Assembly (NCBI RefSeq): GCF_007827275.1
Contig: NZ_VISE01000001.1
Location: forward strand, 558,001-622,000
Length of the DNA: 64,000 nucleotides
DNA from: Gillisia sp. Hel_I_86
GTDB lineage: Bacteria > Bacteroidota > Bacteroidia > Flavobacteriales > Flavobacteriaceae
Direction: 5' to 3'
Shown: in pieces, positions 43,242 to 52,074 of the stretch
How the letters are laid out: each line of letters opens with the position of its first letter
Numbering within the stretch: the first letter of the stretch is position 1
Program-made: the position numbers and the translations under genes
The notes under the pieces: model-generated
Told to the model about the DNA's origin: nothing
The model's input: the letters and a program-made list of their open reading frames with translations, nothing else
Database searches by the model: none

Positions 43242-45710
43242 CTATTCAAAATTCCGCATCGCATTTCTCCACCATTTTTTAAACTGGGCAATTTTTCCGG
43301 GAGCTTCCCCATAAGCGTTGTATTTATTGTAGGAATAGCCATAACCGTAGCCATAGCCATAGCCATAGCCGTAACCATAGCCATATTTTGCGCGATGTTG
43401 GAAATAGTTAAGTACAAAGCTAATATTCTTGATCTCTCCTTTAGAATATTTCTCATTTATAGACTCTAGCATCCCTCTTTTGGTATAATCTTGTCTTATC
43501 AAAAATAGCGTGGTATCTGCATATTTAACCAAATTCATGGCATCGGCGACAATTCCAATGGGGGGCGTATCCATTATGATATAATCATATTTCTCCTTTA
43601 ACTCATTCATTAAAGTTTCCATTTCATCTGTCATCAATAATTCTGAAGGGTTTGGTGGAATGGGTCCTGCCGTCACTACATCCAAAAAAGGAATTTTACT
43701 GGGTTGGATGATATCATCTACCGAATTATTGCCGATTAGATAATTTACTACCCCAAGATCGTTGTCCAATTCAAAGTCATCAAAAATCTTAGGCTTACGT
43801 AAATCCAGTCCCAATAATACCGTTTTCTTTCCGCTTAATGCAAAAACAGTCGCCAAGTTCATGGCACAAAAGGTTTTTCCTTCCCCAGAAACCGAAGAAG
43901 TGATCATTACGGTTTTGGAACCGGTAACACTCAGCTTTTTATACATGAATTGCAAACTACTCCGAATTCCCCGAAAACCTTCTGAAATGGCCGATTTTGG
44001 TTTTTCGAAAACCACCAAATTAGAATCCACCTTGTTCTTCCCTATCAACCCTAAAATTGGAATAGGGGACAATCTCGAAACTTCTTGTGCATTTAATACA
44101 TTGGTATTTAAGAAAACTATAAGAAATACAAAAACCAACGGGATAACAGCCCCCACCAATAATGCCATCACATAGTTTAATTGGGTATTAGGCCCTATTT
44201 GACCCCCTCCGGTATCTTTAGCACCGTCTATAATCATTACATCACTTACATTCGCTGCTTTTATCAAACTGGCCTCACTTCTCTTTTCTAAGAAAAGATT
44301 ATAGGTCTTTTCACTAATACTATATTTACGCTGAATCTTTAAAAGATCTTGCTCTTCCTGCGGCAATTTTTTTATTGCGGCTTCAGATTGAGCAATTTGT
44401 CCATTGATAGATCTTAATTCTCCTTGTAACAATCCCGTTGAAGAACTGATATTCTCCAGAAGTACTGTTTTTACAGAATTGATCTGCCTGTCGATATCTG
44501 CAAACACCGGGGAGTTTTCTTTTAAGGAATATTGATACTTACTTCGCTCCTGAGATAATTCCAAAATTTTTCCTACCCCAGATGTAATACTTCCTTCATT
44601 AATACCTGCAACCGAAGGTGCTGGAACATTGCTATAATCTGTCTTGGTTTGCAAGTAACTTTCTAGTGTATTAAAATAAGCTAGTTGCCTTCTTATATCT
44701 TCTTTCCGCACATCAAATCCTGCAAGTTTTGAGGAAATTTGAGAGCTTTCTGCAGAGATATCGAGAATAGCATTCTCATTCCTAAAATCGTTTAATTCGT
44801 CCTCAACATCTTTTAATTCCCGAGATTTTACAGCTAAACTGCTGTCTATAAACCTGATTGTTTTTGTGGCGAACAAATTTTTGCGCTCCAACATATTCTC
44901 GCTCAGCACGGCAACGGTTCCATTTAAATACTCAACAATCCTCGCTTTATTACCACCGCTCATTGACAAATTTAGCATAGAGCCATTCATATTATCTGCT
45001 CCAATGGACACTCCCCGATATTGCCCAACCGCTGAATCAAAATTCAAGAAATTTATATAGAAGGGTTTTGCAACTTGCAAGGCCTGCTTACTCCTATTTA
45101 TTGCCCCGCTGAAAAAAGGTAATTGAATAGGTTCTCCTACCTTAAAATCCCTGCTGAAATCTTGGGTATCCAAGCTCAAGGAGCCCTTCTCTTTGGTCCC
45201 GTAATTTTGAGTGGAAAGTGAAGATGGAATATCAGCTTTTAAATTAAACGTGTTTTCAGATTTAAAAGTAATGGTAATTGGCAAGTTAATAGCCTGAAAC
45301 CTACTTGTGTCTACTTCAACTATAAATGGAGCAGTCCCATAGGCATCTATTCTCTGATATTCCCCATCGCTTAAATATTGAAGATAATATTGTAGCTTTT
45401 CTACCACCTCTTCATTATGGGATCTAGACTTTAAAATTGTGGTTGCCGTACTCACTTTATCTGAAACCCCTCCCCAATTAAAAGTAAGACTTGTATTGGT
45501 GGTAAAAAATGGGTTTTGATCGTCTTTTATGGAAATCGAATTCCCCAACTGGTAAACGGGTAGTTTTCTAACATTGTTGTAATAGGCAACTGCCATGCTT
45601 ATCCCCACAGAAACTAGAATAAGTTGCCAGTAACTTAGAATTTTAAGGATAAATCCCTTAAAATCGAAAGTGGAACCTACGTCCGAGATATGATCATCTT
45701 CATTCGCCAT
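43242..45710 (-). CDS. wzc: Polysaccharide co-polymerase and tyrosine kinase (Wzc type)
   Basis: An 822-residue inner-membrane protein. N-terminal membrane segment (about 25-45), a long periplasmic Wzz-like domain with coiled-coil (about 300-350 and 440-480) and a second membrane segment (about 512-535). The cytoplasmic BY-kinase domain has Walker A TSSVSGEGKT (604-613), Walker A' VLLGLDLRKPK (631-641) and Walker B YIIMDTPP (710-717). The tail carries eight YG pairs plus further tyrosines, twelve in the last 45 residues, the autophosphorylation cluster. The tail DNA is a hexanucleotide repeat at 43,338-43,387. It lies 2 bases from wza. Confidence 0.95.
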   Translation of the reverse strand: MANEDDHISDVGSTFDFKGFILKILSYWQLILVSVGISMAVAYYNNVRKLPVYQLGNSISIKDDQNPFFTTNTSLTFNWGGVSDKVSTATTILKSRSHNEEVVEKLQYYLQYLSDGEYQRIDAYGTAPFIVEVDTSRFQAINLPITITFKSENTFNLKADIPSSLSTQNYGTKEKGSLSLDTQDFSRDFKVGEPIQLPFFSGAINRSKQALQVAKPFYINFLNFDSAVGQYRGVSIGADNMNGSMLNLSMSGGNKARIVEYLNGTVAVLSENMLERKNLFATKTIRFIDSSLAVKSRELKDVEDELNDFRNENAILDISAESSQISSKLAGFDVRKEDIRRQLAYFNTLESYLQTKTDYSNVPAPSVAGINEGSITSGVGKILELSQERSKYQYSLKENSPVFADIDRQINSVKTVLLENISSSTGLLQGELRSINGQIAQSEAAIKKLPQEEQDLLKIQRKYSISEKTYNLFLEKRSEASLIKAANVSDVMIIDGAKDTGGGQIGPNTQLNYVMALLVGAVIPLVFVFLIVFLNTNVLNAQEVSRLSPIPILGLIGKNKVDSNLVVFEKPKSAISEGFRGIRSSLQFMYKKLSVTGSKTVMITSSVSGEGKTFCAMNLATVFALSGKKTVLLGLDLRKPKIFDDFELDNDLGVVNYLIGNNSVDDIIQPSKIPFLDVVTAGPIPPNPSELLMTDEMETLMNELKEKYDYIIMDTPPIGIVADAMNLVKYADTTLFLIRQDYTKRGMLESINEKYSKGEIKNISFVLNYFQHRAKYGYGYGYGYGYGYGYGYSYNKYNAYGEAPGKIAQFKKWWRNAMRNFE
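43338..43387 (-). repeat. In-frame hexanucleotide repeat encoding (Tyr-Gly)8
   Basis: On the minus strand TATGGC and close variants (TATGGT, TACGGC, TACGGT) are repeated eight times in frame. Slippage would add or remove whole YG pairs without a frameshift, changing the number of phosphorylation sites in the tail of the Wzc kinase. Confidence 0.85.
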
Positions 45711-45712
45711 AA

Positions 45713-46501
45713 TTATCTTGTGAAAATTAAGATTACAGAAGTCAGCAAAGTAACCACTCCTACAATATCCCTGGCGGTCGCTAAGCCCGTGGTACCAAAT
45801 CCCAATGCTTTTTGAGGTAATGGATCTACCAAGATTAGATCATTGGGTTGAATATAATAATACGGACTTTTTGTTGCTGTTATCGAAGTAAGATCTATAC
45901 TATGAATTTTTTCACCTCCCGGGTACTGCCTGATAATTTTAATATTGGTTAAGTCTCCATATTCTGTAACTCCTCCTGCATTTGCCACAGCTTCCATAAT
46001 GGTTACCTGTTCTTTATATACCACTTGGCTACCAGAGCCTATTTCACCTAATGTTGTATAACGTATTCCTGCCAATTTCACAGTGACAAAAATATTTGCT
46101 TCATCTTTAAAATATTGATCCAACAATTCTTTTTCTATTCGTTCCCGCACCTCCTCTACGGTAAAACCCATGACATTGATCTCACCTAAGGACGGAATCC
46201 TAATATTACCATGCGGATCTACCAAAAAGCCATCATAATATAAACGTTGTTCTCCTGTTGCACTTACATTAGCTTCATTAATTGGATTAAACATGCCAAC
46301 CAATTCCTGATCGAGGGCTTTTACACGAATGCTCAAAAGGTCATTTATCTGGATCCTATATGGTTTTTGAAGACGCTGAATTTGAACAATACTATCAGCC
46401 GCTGTTGCATCCTGCTGTAAATAGGTGATCTTCTTTGTGGAAATGCAAGAGGTGAAACTTAAAACCACAATTCCAATTAATGCTAATAATTTATAATTCA
46501 T
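45713..46501 (-). CDS. wza: Polysaccharide export outer-membrane lipoprotein (Wza type)
   Basis: A 262-residue lipoprotein. The lipobox SFTSC places the mature Cys at residue 19. The poly-export domain starts KPYRIQINDLLSIRVKALDQELVGMFN (about 46-72), followed by SLB-type domains around FLVDPHGNIRIPSLGEINVMGFTVEEVRERI (about 92-122) and TTLGEIGSGSQVVYKEQVTIMEAVANAGG (about 150-178). A hydrophobic C-terminal segment (about 235-260) is the expected membrane helix. It is 2 bases from wzc, so the two are cotranscribed from a leader that contains a palindrome and a possible promoter. Confidence 0.93.
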   Translation of the reverse strand: MNYKLLALIGIVVLSFTSCISTKKITYLQQDATAADSIVQIQRLQKPYRIQINDLLSIRVKALDQELVGMFNPINEANVSATGEQRLYYDGFLVDPHGNIRIPSLGEINVMGFTVEEVRERIEKELLDQYFKDEANIFVTVKLAGIRYTTLGEIGSGSQVVYKEQVTIMEAVANAGGVTEYGDLTNIKIIRQYPGGEKIHSIDLTSITATKSPYYYIQPNDLILVDPLPQKALGFGTTGLATARDIVGVVTLLTSVILIFTR

Positions 46502-46544
46502 AAGCGGGGAGCGATGTAAATAAATTCAGCAACACTTGATGCAG

Positions 46545-46560
46545 TGCATAAGTTTATGCA
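46545..46560. promoter_or_regulatory. Operator-like palindrome in the wza leader
   Basis: TGCATAAGTTTATGCA is a perfect 7-base inverted repeat around GT. It lies 44-59 bases upstream of the wza ATG and downstream of a candidate -7 element at 46604-46611. It may bind a dimeric regulator. It also lies between divergent genes, so it could affect both. Confidence 0.5.
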
Positions 46561-46603
46561 ATTCATAATAGTTAAATATACCACGAAAGTTAAACCTGAA
46601 AAA

Positions 46604-46611
46604 CAAATATA
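46604..46611 (-). promoter_or_regulatory. Candidate -7 promoter element TATATTTG for wza-wzc
   Basis: On the minus strand TATATTTG matches TAnnTTTG and lies about 103 bases before the wza ATG, leaving a leader of about 95 bases with the palindrome inside it. No good -33 TTG is present at the usual spacing. Confidence 0.45.
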
Positions 46612-46665
46612 ACGGTTGTGGGCTAATAATAAAATTTATCTTCTTTTAACTCCGTAAATTCTAGC

Positions 46666-46673
46666 TATTTTTG
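46666..46673 (+). promoter_or_regulatory. Candidate -7 promoter element TATTTTTG for the ABC-F gene
   Basis: TATTTTTG fits TAnnTTTG and ends 14 bases before the GTG start at 46688. The short distance implies a very short leader of the ABC-F transcript. The -33 element is not clear. Confidence 0.45.
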
Positions 46674-46687
46674 CAAAAAATTATTCT

Positions 46688-48556
46688 GTGAATTACTTAT
46701 CGGTTGAAAATATAGCTAAATCTTTTGGGGAAGTCGGACTGTTCTCCAATATTTCTTTCGGGATCAATGAAGGACAAAAAGTAGGCTTTGTAGCTAAAAA
46801 CGGAAGTGGAAAAACCACTTTGCTGCATATTTTGGCAGGTACCGAGTCTCCAGATGAAGGACGGGTGGTGTACAGGAAAGATATTACTTCGGCATTTTTA
46901 GCCCAAGAACCAGATTTGGATCCTAATTTAACTGTAGAAGAAACTATTTTCGCTTCAGATAATGAAATCATGCGGGTAATTGCCCAATACGAAAAAGCCC
47001 TCGAAAACCCCAATGATGCCGATGCCTATCAGAAAGCCTTCGAACTTATGGAAATGCATCAGGCATGGGATTTTGAAACTCAATATACCCAGATCCTTTT
47101 CAAGATGAAACTGGATCAGTTAGACAAAAAAGTGGGGGATCTTTCGGGCGGACAGAAGAAACGGTTGGCGTTAACAGTGATGCTCTTAAGCAAACCAGAT
47201 TTTATTATTCTGGATGAGCCTACCAACCACCTCGATTTGGATATGATAGAATGGTTGGAAGAATTCTTCCGGAAAGAGAATTTTACCATTTTCATGGTAA
47301 CCCATGATAGGTATTTTCTTGAGAATGTGTGCAACGAGATCGTGGAATTGGAAGATGGAAATCTTTATACCTATAAAGGAAATTACTCCTATTATTTGGA
47401 TAAAAAAGATGCGAGAATAGAGGTAGATCAAATAAATACCGATAAAGCAAAGCAACTTTTTAAAAAGGAACTGGATTGGATGCGCAGGCAGCCAAAAGCC
47501 CGGACCACCAAATCCAAATCCCGTATAGACGATTTTCATGAAATCAAGGATCGAGCTTCCAAAAGGCGCAAAGATCACCAGGTTCAGCTGGAAATCAATA
47601 TGGAACGTTTGGGAAGCAAGATCGTAGAGATCCACAAGATCTCTAAAAGCTACGAAGGCAAACAACTCTTGGATAAATTTGAATACAACTTTCAAAAAGG
47701 GGAGCGTATCGGGATCATTGGGAAAAACGGAACCGGAAAATCCACATTTTTAAACATTTTAACCAGTGCGGTAAAGCCAGATTCCGGAAAAGTGATTATT
47801 GGAGACACCATTAAATTTGGATATTATACGCAAGGTGGAATTCAGGCTAAACCGGGTCAAAAAGTGATCGATGTGATTCGTGAGTTTGGAGATTTCATCC
47901 CATTGCAAAAAGGAAGACAGATTTCTGCACAGCAGCTATTGGAACGTTTCCTTTTCGATCGTAAAAAGCAATACGACTTTGTAGAGAAGTTAAGTGGTGG
48001 AGAACGCAAGCGGCTTTATTTGTGTACTGTTCTTATTCAGAATCCAAACTTTCTGATCTTGGATGAACCAACAAACGATCTGGACATTGTTACCCTAAAC
48101 GTCTTGGAGAATTTCTTGCTGGATTTCCCTGGTTGTTTGGTTGTGGTTTCTCACGACAGGTATTTTATGGATAAAATCGTGGATCATCTTTTTGTTTTTA
48201 AAGGTCATGCTGAAGTGGAAGATTTCCCGGGCAATTATTCCGATTACCGGGAATATGAATCCAGCCAGATTGCTGAAGCCAACGGAAAACCAAAAAATAC
48301 TGAAGCAAAAGCAACTTCGGTTAAAGTTGAAAACAAAGAAGATAGTGGACTAACCTATAACGAAAAGAAGGAATTCAATAAGCTCGAAAAAGAAATCGCT
48401 AATCTAGAGAAGAAGAAAGAAAAAATCCAGCAACAATTTTTAGAGCCATTAAATGCAGATGAGATTGCTGAAAAATCCATAGAATTAAAGGAGGTTTCTG
48501 ATAGTATTGAAACAAAAACAGAGCGCTATTTTGAATTGGGGGCTAAAGAAGCCTAA
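46688..48556 (+). CDS. ABC-F family ATPase (Uup-like)
   Basis: A 622-residue soluble protein with two ABC domains: Walker A VAKNGSGKTTLLHIL and signature LSGGQKKRLAL in the first; IGKNGTGKSTFLNIL and LSGGERKRLYL in the second; between them the linker with the RRQPKARTTKSKSRID segment. The C-terminal 80 residues form a basic coiled coil (KEFNKLEKEIANLEKKKEKIQQQF), as in Uup. ABC-F proteins bind the ribosome or DNA rather than transport. The start is GTG, set by the promoter-like element upstream. Confidence 0.92.
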   Translation: MNYLSVENIAKSFGEVGLFSNISFGINEGQKVGFVAKNGSGKTTLLHILAGTESPDEGRVVYRKDITSAFLAQEPDLDPNLTVEETIFASDNEIMRVIAQYEKALENPNDADAYQKAFELMEMHQAWDFETQYTQILFKMKLDQLDKKVGDLSGGQKKRLALTVMLLSKPDFIILDEPTNHLDLDMIEWLEEFFRKENFTIFMVTHDRYFLENVCNEIVELEDGNLYTYKGNYSYYLDKKDARIEVDQINTDKAKQLFKKELDWMRRQPKARTTKSKSRIDDFHEIKDRASKRRKDHQVQLEINMERLGSKIVEIHKISKSYEGKQLLDKFEYNFQKGERIGIIGKNGTGKSTFLNILTSAVKPDSGKVIIGDTIKFGYYTQGGIQAKPGQKVIDVIREFGDFIPLQKGRQISAQQLLERFLFDRKKQYDFVEKLSGGERKRLYLCTVLIQNPNFLILDEPTNDLDIVTLNVLENFLLDFPGCLVVVSHDRYFMDKIVDHLFVFKGHAEVEDFPGNYSDYREYESSQIAEANGKPKNTEAKATSVKVENKEDSGLTYNEKKEFNKLEKEIANLEKKKEKIQQQFLEPLNADEIAEKSIELKEVSDSIETKTERYFELGAKEA

Positions 48557-48678
48557 ACGTGAGGGGTGAAGGGCGAGGGGTTCAGGTTTCTGAAATTTTG
48601 AATTTTGAAAATTAATGAAATGTCACCTCGAGCGTCCCGACAGCTTCGGGAGAGAGGTAATTTTAACTTTTAAAAAAA

Positions 48679-49455
48679 TTGCACCAAATTTTAGCATACA
48701 TAAAATTCTTGTACAAATCTACCAATCAACATGGGGTACACTCGCCTTTTGTATATGACCTGCTTACAAAATGTCTTTATTCAAAAGAAAACAATCCTCA
48801 TAAAAACAAGTTTCAAGAATATTACACCAAACTCCGAAACGACAAAAAAACCATCAAGGTAACGGAGTTTGGTGCTGGAAGTCGGGTTTTTAAATCCAAT
48901 GATCGCCAGGTTTCAGCTATCGCAAAAAATGCAGGAATTCCTTTAAAGAGAGCACTTCTTTTAAACAAATTGGTTTCTTATTTTCAGTTTGAATCTGGGC
49001 TGGAACTAGGAACCTCTATTGGGATCTCATCCATGGCAATTGCCATGGGAAACCCTATTTCACTAACCACGCTAGAAGGTTGCCCAGAAACGGCCAAAGT
49101 AGCTCAAAGCTATTTTAAGGAATTTGGATTAAAAAACATCAATCTACAAATTGGGGAATTCGATATAAGTCTGAATTCCATCTTAAAAGAACCACATCAA
49201 AAATTCGATCTCATTTATTTTGACGGAAACCATCAAAAAGAACCTACTTTAAAATACTTTGAAACACTTTTACCTTTGGCCCATAACAATTCGGTTTTTA
49301 TATTTGATGATATCCATTGGTCCCAAGAAATGGAGGAAGCTTGGGAAGAGATAAAAGAATACCCTGAAGTGAGGGTAACGATAGATAGTTTTTTCTGGGG
49401 AATTGTTTTTTTTAGAAAAGAGCAGGAAAAAGAGCATTTCACAATTCGATTGTAA
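48679..49455 (+). CDS. Class I SAM-dependent O-methyltransferase-like protein
   Basis: A 258-residue protein that begins with TTG, since no ATG lies in frame before residue 118; the first segment (HQILAYIKFLYKSTNQHGVHSPFVYDLL) is full length. The fold marks are GLELGTSIGISSMAIAMG (about 97-114), TTLEGCPETAKVA and FDLIYFDGNHQKEPTLKYFE (about 175-194). It is of the type called methyltransferase without known substrate. Upstream, 48605-48655, a small palindrome CCCGACAGCTTCGGG is visible. Confidence 0.8.
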   Translation: MHQILAYIKFLYKSTNQHGVHSPFVYDLLTKCLYSKENNPHKNKFQEYYTKLRNDKKTIKVTEFGAGSRVFKSNDRQVSAIAKNAGIPLKRALLLNKLVSYFQFESGLELGTSIGISSMAIAMGNPISLTTLEGCPETAKVAQSYFKEFGLKNINLQIGEFDISLNSILKEPHQKFDLIYFDGNHQKEPTLKYFETLLPLAHNNSVFIFDDIHWSQEMEEAWEEIKEYPEVRVTIDSFFWGIVFFRKEQEKEHFTIRL

Positions 49456-49509
49456 CAAATATCAAAACTGGTCGTCCTATTGAGGCTATAAATTTATTGG
49501 AACTATACT

Positions 49510-50220
49510 ATGAGCAAGGTTATTGAGATACGAAGCATTACTCGGGATTTTCCCTTAGGACAAGAGATCATTAAGGTTTTAAAGGGAATAGATCTGGATA
49601 TAGAAAGAGGAGAATATGTAGCATTTATGGGACCTTCCGGTTCTGGAAAATCCACTTTAATGAATCTCCTTGGTTGCCTGGACACACCAACTTCTGGTCA
49701 ATATATTCTTAACGGGAACGATGTAAGTAAGATGAGTGACGATGAACTTGCAGAAATTCGCAACAAGGAAATTGGTTTTGTGTTCCAAACTTTTAATTTA
49801 TTGCCACGAACCACCGCACTGGAAAATGTTGCATTGCCCATGGTGTATGCCGGTTTCTCTAAAGCCGAGCGTAAAACTCGCGCAGAAGAAGTGCTTGCCA
49901 ATGTTGGGCTAGCCGATAGAATGGACCATAAACCCAATCAGTTATCGGGAGGGCAGCGTCAGCGTGTGGCAGTAGGAAGGGCCTTGGTTAACAAACCCTC
50001 CATTATTCTTGCCGATGAGCCAACCGGAAACCTGGATTCTATTACTTCTTTGGAGATCATGAATTTATTTGATGAGATTCATGCTGCTGGAAACACGGTG
50101 ATCCTAGTAACTCATGAAGAGGATGTTGCAAAACATGCCCACAGAATTATAAGACTTAGAGATGGAATTGTTGAAAGTGATGTTCGAAAAGAGACCATAG
50201 CTTCAGATAAAAGTTTATAA
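49510..50220 (+). CDS. ABC transporter ATP-binding protein (MacB/LolD type)
   Basis: A 236-residue ATPase: [15 protein letters not shown] (42-56) Walker [23 protein letters not shown]-loop, [15 protein letters not shown] signature and [12 protein letters not shown] Walker B (about 165-176). Proteins of this type act with MacB-like permeases to move lipoproteins, peptides or substrates across the envelope. No permease gene follows; a repeat-rich stretch and short gene lie downstream, so the partner must be elsewhere. Confidence 0.9.
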   Translation: MSKVIEIRSITRDFPLGQEIIKVLKGIDLDIERGEYVAFMGPSGSGKSTLMNLLGCLDTPTSGQYILNGNDVSKMSDDELAEIRNKEIGFVFQTFNLLPRTTALENVALPMVYAGFSKAERKTRAEEVLANVGLADRMDHKPNQLSGGQRQRVAVGRALVNKPSIILADEPTGNLDSITSLEIMNLFDEIHAAGNTVILVTHEEDVAKHAHRIIRLRDGIVESDVRKETIASDKSL

Positions 50221-50258
50221 AATAAGAATCTAAACGAAGCATTACCTTTACCAAAAAG

Positions 50259-50331
50259 AGATTCCTCCTACCGTCGGAATGACAAATACACAAATGTCAT
50301 TCTGAAAGTAGTGCAATGAAGTGAAGAATCT
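50259..50331. repeat. Inverted repeat, left arm of a pair flanking the secA segment
   Basis: AGATTCCTCCTACCGTCGG at the left and AGAATCT at the right. Its reverse complement is nearly identical to 55718-55781, except for one gap of about 9 bases. The two arms enclose 5.4 kb. Confidence 0.75.
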
Positions 50332-50352
50332 CAAAGACATTACTGTATTATA

Positions 50353-50395
50353 ATCAAGAACCTCGGGGCAAGCCCACGAGGTATGCATTGGAAAC
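50353..50395 (+). repeat. Direct repeat (CCTCGGGGCAAGCCCACGAG family)
   Basis: The sequence around ATCAAGAACCTCGGGGCAAG and its continuation recurs in the same orientation at 55564-55608. It has a short internal palindrome (CTCG / CGAG). It lies just inside the inverted-repeat arm. Confidence 0.7.
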
Positions 50396-50591
50396 TATTT
50401 TTAAAAAATTCGAGGCAAGCCTCGGGGGATTAAACCCTCGATGAGGGATTAAATGCTTCTCGACTGCGCTCGAAGCGACAATACTTAAAAAATTATTTCT
50501 ATCCAGATAGCTATCCGGACGTCGAAATGGAAATAATTGAACTTGGCTTTTAAAGTTCATTTTCTTACCTTGTATTAAATTCATCTACAAA

Positions 50592-50759
50592 ATGATCGAT
50601 TTTGACAGGGAAACCTGGATTTATTTATTGATAATTGCAGCTGTGATCACCTATTTTCTTTGGAATAAAGGCAGTGCAAGTAGACTTCGCAAACATAAAA
50701 AAAACAAAAATTTCAGGATGCGCTATTTAGCACGCAAAAAGAAAAAGAAAGCTGGGTAG
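50592..50759 (+). CDS. Small membrane protein with basic tail
   Basis: A 55-residue protein starting MIDFDRETWIYLLIIAAVITYFLWN, a single membrane helix (about 9-26), followed by a highly basic tail (RLRKHKKNKNFRMRYLARKKKKKAG). Short proteins of this look, with a helix then an R/K-rich tail, are common in Flavobacteriaceae. The frame is supported by its sensible composition within an otherwise repetitive gap. Function unknown. Confidence 0.65.
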   Translation: MIDFDRETWIYLLIIAAVITYFLWNKGSASRLRKHKKNKNFRMRYLARKKKKKAG

Positions 50760-51036
50760 CCCGATTTAAAAATTCACATGTATTGATATTGGAAAAGTAT
50801 ATTTAAATGTATTTCTAGCTAGGACGTCACCCGGTCCCGAAGGCTTTCGGGATGGTTTCAGGGTCTAGTTATGGTTAGATTCTACTCATGTTAGATGCTG
50901 AAATAATTCCGATAACTATCGGAACAGCATGACGGTCTAATTACAAATTCAATTTTATGAGTAAATACAGACATACATTTCCTTAATTACCTTCTTTGAA
51001 TGTTTGTATCTTTGAGTTTTTCAAAATAAAATCAAC

Positions 51037-51612
51037 ATGAAAATATACACCAAAACCGGTGATAAAGGAACTACTTCCCTATTTGGGGGAACCAGGGTTC
51101 CAAAACACCACATTCGAATAGAGAGTTACGGAACAATAGATGAATTGAATTCACATATTGGGCTGGTAAAAGATCAGGAAGTTGGGGACCAAACCCGGAA
51201 CATATTAAATAGGATCCAAGATAGGTTGTTTACCATAGGAGCAACCCTTGCAACAGATCCTGAAAAGGCAGTTTTAAAAAGCGGACAGGAACGTTTAAAT
51301 ATCCCTACGATAACAGCAGAAGACATCCAACTTCTGGAAAAGGAAATGGATTCCATGAATGAGGAGCTGCCAGAAATGACTCATTTTGTGCTTCCCGGAG
51401 GGCATTCCTCTGTGTCAATATGTCACATAGCTCGCTGCGTTTGCCGTCGTGCAGAGCGTTTATCTACAGCTCTTTACGAGTTAAGTCCGTTCGACGAATT
51501 GGTTTTACAATACCTTAACAGGCTATCTGACTACCTATTTGTGCTGGCACGGAAATTGTCCAAAGACTTACATGCAAATGAGGTAAAATGGATTCCTGAA
51601 AAGAGGAATTAA
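51037..51612 (+). CDS. Cob(I)yrinic acid a,c-diamide adenosyltransferase (PduO type)
   Basis: A 191-residue enzyme that attaches adenosine from ATP to cobalamin. Signature IYTKTGDKGTTSLFGG (3-18) binds ATP; RIESYGTIDELNSHIGL (27-43) and FVLPGGHSSVSICHIARCVCRRAERL (about 123-148) are family motifs. Its product, adenosylcobalamin, is used by methylmalonyl-CoA mutase, whose chaperone meaB is at 61845. A TATCTTTG at 51007-51014, 23 bases before the ATG, is a plausible -7 element. Confidence 0.92.
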   Translation: MKIYTKTGDKGTTSLFGGTRVPKHHIRIESYGTIDELNSHIGLVKDQEVGDQTRNILNRIQDRLFTIGATLATDPEKAVLKSGQERLNIPTITAEDIQLLEKEMDSMNEELPEMTHFVLPGGHSSVSICHIARCVCRRAERLSTALYELSPFDELVLQYLNRLSDYLFVLARKLSKDLHANEVKWIPEKRN

Positions 51613-51711
51613 ACAAATTGAAAATTATTCAGCTAGCTTGGAGATTTCTTGAAGAAATTGACATTTTAGACCATGTTCTTAACATTATTGACTAAATAAT
51701 AGATTTTTTAC

Positions 51712-51741
51712 TTGCCTATTACAACAAAAAAATTATTTTTG
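51712..51741 (+). promoter_or_regulatory. Promoter of the DUF2795 gene: TTG, 19 bases, TATTTTTG
   Basis: A TTG (51712-51714) followed after 19 bases by TATTTTTG (51734-51741) matches the -33/-7 promoter of Bacteroidota with ideal spacing. The -7 element ends 24 bases before the ATG at 51766. The TTG that opens the longer reading frame is thus the promoter's -33 box and not a start codon. Confidence 0.7.
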
Positions 51742-51765
51742 CAAAAAATAAACACCGATAAATCA

Positions 51766-51987
51766 ATGTATTGGACATTAGAATTGGCATCTTATTTAAG
51801 CGATGCACCTTGGCCGGCAACAAAAGATGAATTAATTGACTACGCAATTCGAACGGGAGCACCATTAGAAGTAGTAGAAAACCTTCAATCCATAGAGGAT
51901 GAAGGAGATTCATATGACTCTATTGAAGAAATCTGGCCCGACTATCCTACAGACGAAGATTACCTTTGGAACGAGGATGAATATTAG
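51766..51987 (+). CDS. DUF2795 family protein
   Basis: About 73 residues from the ATG at 51766: MYWTLELASYLSDAPWPATKDELIDYAIRTGAPLEVVENLQ, then a very acidic C-terminal tail (DEGDSYDSIEEIWPDYP). DUF2795 proteins are small and of unknown function. The longer frame that begins at 51712 is rejected because a promoter lies inside it. The gene ends before a hairpin at 52011-52040. Confidence 0.85.
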   Translation: MYWTLELASYLSDAPWPATKDELIDYAIRTGAPLEVVENLQSIEDEGDSYDSIEEIWPDYPTDEDYLWNEDEY

Positions 51988-52010
51988 AAAAACATAACAC
52001 GTAAATACTA

Positions 52011-52040
52011 AAAAAGTCTCCCAAAAGAGGCTTTTTTTTT
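52011..52040 (+). terminator. Hairpin terminator after DUF2795
   Basis: AAGTCTC and GAGGCTT pair (one G-T) across a CCAAAA loop, followed by a T run. It ends the DUF2795 transcript; its right side also borders the candidate secA promoter. Confidence 0.7.
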
Positions 52041-52043
52041 GCG

Positions 52044-52051
52044 TACATTTG
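52044..52051 (+). promoter_or_regulatory. Candidate -7 element TACATTTG for secA
   Basis: TACATTTG matches TAnnTTTG and ends 23 bases before the ATG of secA. No -33 TTG sits at the expected place. Confidence 0.5.
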
Positions 52052-52074
52052 AACCATATTAAACACAAAAAACT

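Noticed and set aside
51712-51765. TTG start of the DUF2795 gene
   Set aside because: The TTG is the -33 box of a promoter whose -7 box lies before the ATG.
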